Below, piece after piece: positions 55,513-64,000 of a stretch of 64,000 nt of DNA (position 1 is the stretch's first letter; each line of letters opens with the position of its first letter). Origin of the DNA: Cricetomys ansorgei (taxonomy: Eukaryota > Chordata > Mammalia > Rodentia > Nesomyidae). The position numbers and the translations under genes are program-made. The notes below the pieces were generated by a model, which had not been told where the DNA came from, made no database searches, and saw only the letters and a list, made by a program, of their open reading frames with translations. The stretch is taken from contig JAMJFZ010001131.1 in the NCBI GenBank assembly GCA_026225945.1, positions 25,820,001-25,884,000 on the forward strand, written 5' to 3'.

Positions 55513-57799
55513 TGGTTTGTGTGCAAACAATCATACCAGTGGCAAAAAATTCATTATGCCTACCAAATTGAATCAATCTCTCAGCTGCAACCCTCAAAAC
55601 TCGCTGCCACAGAGGTAAGAAATCAATGAGCCGTCAGCGGTGGAAATGCGGATTCGAAGATGACGATGTAGGTCACTATCTCACGGTTCAGTAGGAAGTG
55701 GTTTAAGAAGGGAATAAGATTCTTTGATTTCCAAAAACCAAAGTAGAAATTGCAGTATGATGATTTAGTTATTAGATGGACATCTGGTCAGGAAACAAGA
55801 GCGGACAGAATTCTTTGTTCTGAAGAGTTTCTTACACACACTAAGTGATACGGAGCTACCAATGATGAGGAAGATGTGGGCTTCACTGCCAGGACACAGA
55901 GTCTCTCTAGACACCGAGAGTCCTCAGAGTTACAGACAAGAAACCATCTAGTCCCATGAGGGTTGACACTGCCTCATCATTGGGGACCTGAAGAGAAACC
56001 CTTTCCGTGGCCTGGTGGATAGAGGCCAGGCTGTCCTGAGACGTGGATTGAGAGCGTGGAGACTGTGAGCAGAGCATGGGATGTCTGCATCTTGACCTCG
56101 TTTGAGAGGGAAGGCCATGACACAATGGAGAACCAAGGGGCTGGGGATAGGCCAGATGTGGAAGGGAGATGCAATAGCCTGCCCACGAGCAGACAACAAG
56201 CAAAAGCATCAAGGTTAATGTTGGGTTGTAGGGAGACCCTAGTCACCCCTTTAAAGGGAATGATAGTTTAAATGCCAATACCTGTGGCATTTAACAGTGG
56301 GTAAAGAGGCTTAGGGAAAGTTCAGTAAATAAAATTACGGAAGCGACTACATCCCGATGTTTGAGAGAATTATTTAATTATTTCCATCAGTATTATGTTT
56401 TCAGACTCAGATTGAAGAGAAGATTTTCACTAGTTGGGAGGCCAGGGTAGAAGCGCAGCGAGAAAACTTTGCAGCAATTACACTTACACATTGAGCTAGA
56501 TTGAGTTAGAAATCAAGGAGGGGTCATTCTAAGCCGATCTTTAGGGGTTTGCTATAAGAGGAAATCGCCAAGGGCAGAGACACGGGACTCTGCCCATGCC
56601 AACCAGTGGGCAAAGCCAGAGCCCCCTGAAGCTTGCAGCAGAGCGGCGATACCGCCAGCAGTCGACAGGGGGCGTCCGCGCAGACCAGTGCGTCATCTCC
56701 ACCACCACAACCCAGCAACTCCAGTGGCACAAGAAAAAGCCAGGGCCTTTCACCAAACTCTTCATATTTGGTCATCGACTAGGAATGCTTTCCAGAATAC
56801 TGCTTTACCTTGCGCTTTCTCCTTTTTCATGTTAAAACACCATGTCTCTTTTTAAGGGACGAAAGTAACGTGACCTTTTGAAAACACTTGAGTTGGTACA
56901 GTAACATAGAAATAAGGCCAGTGTCAAGAGCGGCGGCTTCTGGCCATCTTACCTTTTGCAGTTTAATTGTTCCAGGACGAAGAGGCAGACGACAGGGAAC
57001 AGTTTTGAGCAGAGGCACCAGAAGATCAGGATTCCAATGCCAGCTCTGACTCAAGCTTGTAGCCCTGGCAACAGCTACCCCTCCCAGGGCCCTCTGGTTT
57101 GCATGGACAGTATTGATCTGACCTGGCTAAGGCCTGGGACATTCTGACTCTCCAAAATAATGGATGAGCTTTGGGCATAGATCCCTCTCCAAGCCATGTT
57201 ATCCACAACCCCAAACTCCACATAAACAGGCCATTTGTTTATGTTAATGGAGATGAAGAATCCTTATAGATCTTGGAGGTTATGCAGCCAGAAAACCAAA
57301 CCTCAGCTTGCACACCCTCCGAGATAGGCAACAAGTCCACTGGCAGACCCTGAGGGGTGTTAGGCTCTATTCATGTGTGTAATTAAGATCTGTGCGAGGG
57401 TAGGAGGGAGTTTTGAATAAATAAAAGACCTAGAGGCGGAAGAGGAGAGAAACCAAGTGAGGTGGGATCTTTACCGAAGCCATCCAGGTATTTCATCTGG
57501 ATGAGCAAGGAGAGTTGTCCTTGCTCTTTATTAAAACCATCAGAGATACTAATATTTCCTTTACACCCATTCTAAAAAGCAGCGCAGGGACCAGCAAGCT
57601 TGGTCAGAGGACGTTAGTGTCGAAAGGGCCCAGGAACTCAGCTACAAATATCAGCCAGAAATCTGGCTAATTCCCATGTGAGGGGAAAATGTCTTAGTGA
57701 CAAAACATTTGTTCATTAATTTTACATTTGTATAATATGGAATCCATACTTAACAAAGCAACGGCACAAAATACTAGAAACTTAGCCGAGAGTTGATTT
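55513..57799. other. Unassigned stretch with a CpG-dense patch
   Basis: About 2.3 kb without a recognised transposon. 56641-56700 has eight CpGs in 60 bases, far above the rest of the window. ORFs overlap on both strands at 56524-56835 (74-83 aa); none is recognised. Confidence 0.5.
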
Positions 57800-57910
57800 C
57801 TTAGGCCCCACCCTACTTCTAAGAATCTGTGTGGTCTGAGACGTGTTGCTTTATCTCTCTAGGCCACAACTGTCCAATTACCTGTTTCCACCGTGAGAGG
57901 GTCCACTCGC
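57800..57910 (+). mobile_element. Possible MIR SINE remnant
   Basis: 'ctgtgtggtctgagacgtgt', 'tgctttatctctctaggcca' and 'cctgtttccaccgtgaga' loosely follow MIR sense. Confidence 0.4.
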
Positions 57911-57955
57911 TCCATGTATCATATTACCCTACTTTATAACCACAGTTACCTAACA

Positions 57956-57972
57956 ATAAATAAATAAATAAA
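57956..57972. repeat. (TAAA)n short repeat
   Basis: Four to five TAAA units. Confidence 0.85.
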
Positions 57973-60477
57973 CCCTGCCAAAATGAACAAACTAAGTTCC
58001 TTTGGACTCTTCACAATGAGAGAAGCAGCAATGTACACTTAAGAGTTTCTGCTACGATATCCACTGAAAGCCCAGGAAGGCAACAAAGGAAATATTGTAA
58101 GTCATCAGTAGAATGATTAGGGGGAAATAAACAAAGTATATGTAAAGGCATTTTATATGAAAAGCGTATTCTGGAAGTGGTGAGTCACTGTAATACCAGT
58201 TCCTCGCTCTGGACCACATCAGTAAAGCTCTGAGACGTTTACTGTTCTTCATTTGGAGCTAATTGCGTGGCCAGGAGTCAGAGAGACCGCCACCCACCCT
58301 AACCTGTGGTGATCCTTCCAGAACAACCCACCATTCCTCACTCTCACTGCCAGGCTGTGCATGAAGACAGACCTGAGCATGCAGAGGGTTCTGGTGTTCG
58401 AGAATGAGAAGGTCAGGCCTCCCTGTCATTGACTGATGAGGAACAAGATTATCCCTTATGGAGTTTGCAATACACTGAATGGCCGCTTTATAAAAGCCTG
58501 CTGCACAGAGGGGCTGATGAAGGAGTGCACGTGAGAGAGCTGGCTGCCTCCTGAGGGAGCGCTTCAACCCGGCTCTTAAGGTAGGACAGACAGACCAAGC
58601 TGCGAATTATCCAGTTCACCTGGAAGTGGAAGTGGACCTGCAGAACTCAACCAGCCCCGTTCTTTGCTGGTTTCTGACAGGGCTGTTTGTTTACCGGCCT
58701 TGTAAAGAGGCCCTGGAATGTAGTCCAGATAGAGTAGGTGAAAAGCAGACTTGCATTCCATAAGAATAACGCGGCTCCTTTGTCCCCAACGCTCAGCTGC
58801 TTACGCCAACCTCCCTTTATTGTAGGCTGTCATTTTTAATACGTTCTGAGGGATGGGGTGATGGAGTGTTTCGATGACCCAAGAAATTAGTTAGCCATTG
58901 TCTTTCTTTCATACACGGCCTCTGTCCCATCTCCTCTCACCCCTGCTCAGGTCTCTTATCTGTCCCGGGAGATGTTTGCCCAGTGACTGATTAGACTTTC
59001 AGGGTGCTTTGCATTTTTTAGAGATGATCCTGATAGCATTTTCACAGCTTTCCCTGAAAGGATTGGAGAGTCCGTATCTTATCTCCGGGCTTTCCACGTC
59101 TTTCGGCTAAACTGCGTATAATCTCCGAAGTCTGGGGTGTGGTTTAAGTGGTTTAAAGCCTTTGAAGTTTGGGAGATAGTTCTTCCTGGGCCTTTCTCAA
59201 GGCAGTGACTACCACATGACTATCTCTGCAGACCATTAGTGCCGTAATTCCAGAATCAACTGAAGGATTGATTATTTACCACTAGGGAAGCTGGCAGATA
59301 AGCAAGGCGAAAAGGAAACACTGAAAGGGAATCTGGACTGTGTCCTGGATCAGATCCTGAGTGTTGGTCTGGGCTGGACAGACAGACCACACAACGTCTG
59401 ATTGTTGACAGCGCAACCGCCTGTGGGTTTCTGTTCTGAAGTGTATACTCAGGAGAAGCCTGCAGCTGCTGGGCTGCTCAGGGCTAGAGATGCAGGCAGA
59501 GGCGTGTCCTACTGAGGCTCACTGAACTGGAATCAAGGCTGTGACTCTGTGACTTCCTGGCTGGCGGTACCGGAAAGGATGATGGAGTGTCTTCAGTCAG
59601 CAAGGGCGGCAGAGGCGGCCTGTTTATCGCTCTTACCCCTTCATTAGCATCTCAGGTTATAAAGCATCTGAGATGCTCCACAAAGCTGAACTGGATGGGT
59701 CCGGATGCTGCCCCACGGCTGTCCTGGGAAGGCTCGCTCTCATTGAAAACATCCTAAGTCCAATATGCTAAACACACACAACCCACACAACATCCTCACT
59801 GAGAAACTCAGTATGCGATGCTGCTGGCATTTCCGGGACGCGGAACTACACTGTACCAGACTGAGAAAAAGCAAAATAAGAGTTAAGAGTGAAGTGGATG
59901 TGTCCACTGGGTGCACATCCCTAATGCAGCCTAGTGACAACGAAGAGAAAATAATACTTTCTGGTAGCATCTCATTGTTCTTAGTCCTTGGGGTGGGCGG
60001 TGGGGTTCCCTTGTTGCTGTTTGTTTTTTCTGCTTCCTGTAATCTTTCGGTTATCTGTGCTTCTGAAACTCAGGTAGCCAGTTCCTGCAGGCCTCAGAAC
60101 GCTTGAAGCAACTGGCCCTCCCCTCTCCTGCCTGCTCTTCACCTTCCTGGATCTGAACCCGGTTCAGCTCTCCAGGTCCCCACACTGGGCTCCTTGCCAA
60201 GCAGCCCCAGGTGAGAAGGTTGTGGGCACTTGTGCTTTCTTCCTCTCCTCTCTCCTCTTCCCAGCAGGACTAGACCATGGTCCTAAGGAGTTTCCGTTGC
60301 CTCCCCACTTTTTTCTGTAATCCTACCTAAGTTAAAGACTAATACTTTCTATGTCTAAGCTAATCTAAGCTAATGTTAACCATTAGTCTTACTCCTAGTT
60401 GAAAGAGTCTTGACTTTCCTTAAACAGAATTCAGCAATCTGGTTGCTGTTTTGTTTTATTTCGCTTTTTTAAATTAG
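57973..60477. other. Unassigned stretch
   Basis: 2.5 kb without a recognised transposon or gene. 58980-59290 carries several GATA-type words ('tatctta', 'gcagataagc', 'gagatgatcctgatagc'). ORFs of 102 aa (minus, 58259-58567) and 113 aa (plus, 59765-60106) are not recognised. Confidence 0.5.
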
Positions 60478-60605
60478 AGATTAATTGATTTATTAATTAA
60501 CATATTAATAAGAATAAATATTTGTTATACTTTATTATAATTCTAATAAATAAATATTGTTAATTGTTTATTAATAAATATATTTTACTGATTTATTTAT
60601 TTCCC
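60478..60605. repeat. AT-rich low-complexity block
   Basis: TTAAT/AATAAATA words with local palindromes. Confidence 0.85.
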
Positions 60606-61321
60606 AGTCATTAAAATTCATTCATATAGACTGTGTCCATTTATCCCGTACTATGTGCCAAGAACAATAGCAGGTATTTGGAGAAAAGAATAGAAACCAG
60701 GCTGAATGTTAGAAGTATATGAATTGATTGTACACATGTTCAATCATAACCATCAGTGCTACAAAGCAAACACATGTGGACCACGAGAGGGAACAGGGGT
60801 TGGGGGCGATGAGTCTCACTCTGAACACCCTGTGTTTGCTGTGTTGGTCCTCTGTCTTTGAACTATTTCCAATCTATAGCTATTTTCACTAAGTCTGAAG
60901 TCAATAGTACCTTGTGACATTGTTTCCTTAAGGTGGCTTTTCTGTACCGTGATTGGTGGGGTCCCCTGCACCAGGTATGATATTGTTTCTCTAGGGTAAC
61001 TCATAAAAGTGTAATTAACCGGGTCAAGAATGTAAGTATGTTTTCTTGAGCCATATTATCATAAAGCCTCCTAGAAGAACCAGTGCAGAGTTATTTAGAG
61101 CTACTGAAAACCCCTGGCTAACCAAATCACCAATGACCTTCATGGAAAGACTCGGTTGAATTTAAAAGACGGTTAAATGAGCAGCAAGAGCTGGCCTTAT
61201 GTTTCTCGTATAAATTCTAAACTGGCTCAAAACGTCGCTCTCCTCCTGAGGAACTTGGTGGAGATGCTGACTAATGATCTAAGATACGTAGATAACTGAG
61301 GATTGAATATTTTAAAACAAA
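60606..61321. other. Unassigned stretch
   Basis: 'cgtactatgtgccaagaaca' at about 60647 is MIR-like and isolated. Nothing else recognised. Confidence 0.45.
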
Positions 61322-61424
61322 AATTTTAAAAGACAGGAGCTCACTGTGTGGTCCAGGTTTGAACTCATTCCTCTCTCTGTCTTCCAAGTGCTAGGACTGC
61401 AGGTATGTGTAACCACACCCAGAG
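61322..61424 (-). mobile_element. Old B1-type SINE fragment
   Basis: 'gacaggagctcactgtgtgg', 'tccaggtttgaactcattcc', 'ccaagtgctaggactgcagg' and 'taaccacaccca' follow an early B1 in reverse complement, with its A tail complement on the left. Confidence 0.78.
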
Positions 61425-61554
61425 AAATTTTCAAAAACTTCCAGGGCAAGATGATAAAACGATTGGATGTTAAAACAAAAATTCTAAAGTTGAGTATGCG
61501 TATTGGAGATTACCTTCTTATTTTGATTTTATCTAGAAACTCATTAATTTTTTT

Positions 61555-61778
61555 AAAGATTTATTTCTTTTTAATTTTATATGTATGAATCTTTGCCTGT
61601 ACGCATGGTTTGGATACCACGTGTGTGCCTGGTTCCTGCCAGAAGAGGGGTTTGGAATCCCTGGAGCTGGACTTACAGACAGTCATGGGTGCAGAGAGCT
61701 GAACCAAGAGCAACCCATTTGCTTGCTCTACAAGAGCAGCAAATGTTCTAGTAGCTGAACCATCTCTCCAGTTCTCTG
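61555..61778 (-). mobile_element. B3/B2-type SINE
   Basis: 'tttaaagatttatttctttt', 'gtgtgtgcctggttcctgcc', 'tccctggagctggacttaca' and 'gctgaaccatctctccag' give a near full-length reverse-complement B3. Confidence 0.92.
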
Positions 61779-61818
61779 ATTGTTTTAACCATAAAAGTAC
61801 TGGCTCATGATAGATTTA

Positions 61819-61887
61819 AAAGAAAGAGAAGGAGGGGGGGGAGAAGAAGAAAGAGAAGGAAGAGGAGGAGGAGGAGGAGAAAGGGGG
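61819..61887. repeat. Purine-rich (GGA)n / GA repeat
   Basis: GA-only sequence with GGA units and two G runs, immediately before a plus-strand SINE. Confidence 0.93.
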
Positions 61888-62100
61888 GGGACTGGAAAGA
61901 TGGCTCAGCTGTTAAGAACACTTGATGCTCTTACAGAGAACCAGAGTTTGGATCCTAGCACCCATACCACAACTGTTTATAATTCCAGCTATAGAGAATC
62001 TGGCTCCCTCTTCTGGCCTCCATGGGTACCTTCATACATACATACACACACGCACACACACATACACACACACAATTCAAATAAATAAATACTTTTTAAA
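61888..62100 (+). mobile_element. B3/B2-type SINE
   Basis: 'gactggaaagatggctcagc', 'tgttaagaacacttgatgct', 'gagtttggatcctagcaccc' and 'ctccctcttctggcctccat' with a CA-rich tail (62036-62074) and an AAATAAATA end. Confidence 0.9.
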
Positions 62101-63167
62101 AGAAGATAGTCCCTCTTCCCTTGTAGTTTATGTGAAGCTAGTGAAACACCCTTAGTCAAATTCCTTTCAGGAGGTCAAAGCCCTCCAGGGGGGCTCTTGT
62201 GGCAAGAAGCCGGTGGGATCAGTACATGTCAGCTTGGGCTGTGTGCTCTGAAGCTAACCCACAGCATCCGTCCATACCTTTCTCAGAATGGCAAAGCACG
62301 CTCATGGTAGCAGTTGGGCCTGAATTATTTAAAGAATTTCTGTGAAAATTCTCAGTCAGGAAATTACAATGGGCTTGCTGTTTTATTTTTGCTTCAATGC
62401 TTTAGCAAATGCCCATTGCACCTGCTTGTGATCTGACATCATCACCATTAGTGATATTATTAGTTGCTAACAATGCCAATTGTTTCTTTTCAGAGGAAGT
62501 AATAAAAAGTGCAAAAAAAAAAGCTTTCCCTCTCTGAAATGATACAACAGTTGTGTCCATAAAACTTTGCTATGGATTAAAAGGATGCACATCCTATGTG
62601 TTCACATCCCAACAATAAAGGCCATCCCAGAGTATGATGTAATGAGGAAATCTCACCGAAACCATGTGGTTAATAGTTGAATGTCTAGCACGATGCTAGA
62701 CAAAAAATAGAAGGAGCTGAAAAAAAGGTCTTTTGTAGGTCTGTCTTTTAGTGTCCTTCAAAATACAAAGCTGGCTCAGAAGTACTTAGTCTTAATATTG
62801 GTCACCTAATAACTAACAGGTAAGAAGCATGTTTTCCTAAATTCTTGGCGCACTTCGAATTTGCTGGTCAATGTAATAGTCAAGACCCCCCCAATACACA
62901 CCATATATTAAGTAAGGTATGGAAGTAAGGTATGGAAGTGGAGTTGGGATATAGATTCTGAAGTCAGGCAGCCAGGGTGTAAGCGCTAGGTACCATACTT
63001 TACCAGCCTGTGAACTGGTCTGGTGAGTTCGCTGTCACCACCTTGGCTTTCTCACCCATGTGTCGGCGGGGAGAGCAAGGAGAGGAATCCAAGGCACACC
63101 TATCGTGTCCAGCACTGAGTACACGGGCCAACGCTGTCAGTCTAACACTCATCAAAACAGTTCTGTT
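62101..63167. other. Unassigned stretch
   Basis: 62330-62520 is non-repetitive and AT-rich with 'gacatcatcaccattagtga' and 'aacaatgccaattgtttc' (SOX-like ACAAT/ATTGT pair); possible conserved non-coding element. A 14-base tandem doublet ('taaggtatggaag') lies near 62913-62939. Confidence 0.45.
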
Positions 63168-63262
63168 AGGAAGGAAGGGACAAAGGATGGAAGGAAAGAA
63201 AAGGAAAGGAAGAAGGGAGAGGAAGAGGATGGAAGGAAGGAAGGAAGGAAGGGGAGAAGGAA
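63168..63262. repeat. Purine-rich (GGAA)n microsatellite
   Basis: GGAA/GGAAA units over 95 bases. ORFs rich in Lys, Glu and Arg are artefacts. Confidence 0.95.
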
Positions 63263-63700
63263 GGGCAGAGAGATCACAAAGCAATAGCCTTGCAGCAGGC
63301 TTGCTGCATCCATAGATGCTGCCGAAGAGCCTGAGATGTTGATCTGATGGTTTAGACCCTGGGCCTGGCTGTGTGCTCCCAACAGTCATGTGGCAACACT
63401 TAGCCACAGGTCCTCTCTCCTCTCTCCGGCAAGAGGGATGATGTCAAGAACTTGGGCCTTCAGCAGCTTTGATTGCAATCGTCCTGGTGGGGAGAGGCCT
63501 TGGAATCGGGAAAGACCATGTGTGTAGGAGATCCTCACAGCTTTCCTTTGGCTTGTGCCTGGGGAACAGGTCTGTGTGTGCTCTTAGACTCTGCCTAAGT
63601 TTTCAGACTAGGCTCCCACTTGGCCTGGTCATCTGTGGAGACATTTTTGTTGAGACCAGATGGGTATGCCCACCCATCTCGTTCATAGGAATCAGCGAGG
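63263..63700. other. Unassigned stretch
   Basis: Nothing recognised before the LTR. Confidence 0.45.
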
Positions 63701-63920
63701 TCTTAGTTGGGGTTTCTGATGTTGCAATAAAACATCATGACCAAAAGAAACTTGAAGAGGAAAGGGTTTATTTCATTTTACTATTTACAGTCCATCATGA
63801 AGTAAATTAGGATGGGAATTCAAGGTAGGAACCTGGAGGTAAAAGTTGATACAGAGGCCATGGAGGAATGCTGCTTATTGGCTTGCTCCCCGTGTCTTGC
63901 TCAACCCACTTTCCTAAACT
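63701..63920 (-). mobile_element. Rodent MaLR-type LTR, interrupted by a B1
   Basis: 'tcttagttggggtttctgat', 'aaaacatcatgaccaaaaga', 'ggaaagggtttatttcattt' and 'tgctgcttattggcttgctc' match the copies at 25610 and 52622. The B1 at 63921 breaks it, and the rest lies outside the window. Confidence 0.85.
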
Positions 63921-64000
63921 TTGTTGCTGCTGCTGTTGTTGTTTTTTGAGACAGGGTTTCTCTGTTGTAACTCTGACTGCCCTGGAACTCACTCTGTAGA
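63921..64000 (-). mobile_element. B1 SINE, cut by the window edge
   Basis: 'ttttttgagacagggtttct', 'ctgttgtaactctgactgcc' and 'ctcactctgtaga' give the 3' part of a B1 in reverse complement. Its tail complement is a TTG/CTG mixture (63921-63945). It is nested in the MaLR LTR. Confidence 0.93.

Overview
The window is nuclear DNA from a muroid rodent, most likely a cricetid (hamster, vole or deer-mouse type). The evidence is the repeat set. Several B1 SINEs carry the variant reading 'ctctgtgagttcgaggccagcctgg'. There are B3/B2-type, B4 and RSINE1-like SINEs, URR1 hAT-Charlie elements, and rodent MaLR LTRs. Older mammal-wide repeats (MIR, L2, L1M, MLT1) are also present. The species call is inference; the rodent call is firm.

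I find no protein-coding gene, tRNA, rRNA, snRNA or CRISPR array that I can defend. About 3 in 64 codons are stops, so 64 kb read in six frames should contain roughly a dozen or more ORFs above 120 codons by chance, and that is about what is present. The longest ones lie in an L2 copy (199 aa), in a triplet repeat plus L1 (165 aa) and in a 29-bp minisatellite (171 aa). The window reads as intergenic or intronic. One weak candidate exon (9151-9385, minus strand) and one candidate processed retrocopy (2197-2590, minus strand) are listed with low confidence.

Layout. 1-5.9 kb: mostly unassigned sequence with a possible retrocopy, an MLT1 LTR and a B1 with clear target-site duplication. 5.9-8.5 kb: a minus-strand L1 broken by two later insertions, microsatellites, then an L1 3' end on the opposite strand. 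8.6-20 kb: scattered MIR, B4, B1, MLT1, URR1, RSINE1-like and L2 copies. 20-21.9 kb: repeat-poor, with homeodomain-like AT motifs. 22.3-26.4 kb: dense repeats (B1, B3, B4, two MaLR LTRs in opposite orientations, L1 with a nested B1, two microsatellites). 28.1-28.7 kb: a solo LTR of gammaretrovirus-like organisation. 29-31 kb: an L1 fragment, an ID-like SINE and a 10-unit minisatellite. 32-43 kb: sparse SINEs, URR1, a MaLR LTR, L1 and MIR. 44.1-45.5 kb: two related LTRs head to head. 46-56 kb: L2, URR1, three LTR-like blocks, a MaLR LTR and a TTTC repeat. 56-64 kb: mainly unassigned, then B1/B3 SINEs, purine-rich repeats, and a MaLR LTR interrupted by a B1 that runs off the window.

Because there is no gene set, no pathway can be described. 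What can be read is insertion history: nested insertions, target-site duplications and orientation. Repeat family names come from recall of consensus sequences and are strongest for B1, URR1, L1, B4 and MIR; they are weaker for the individual LTR families.
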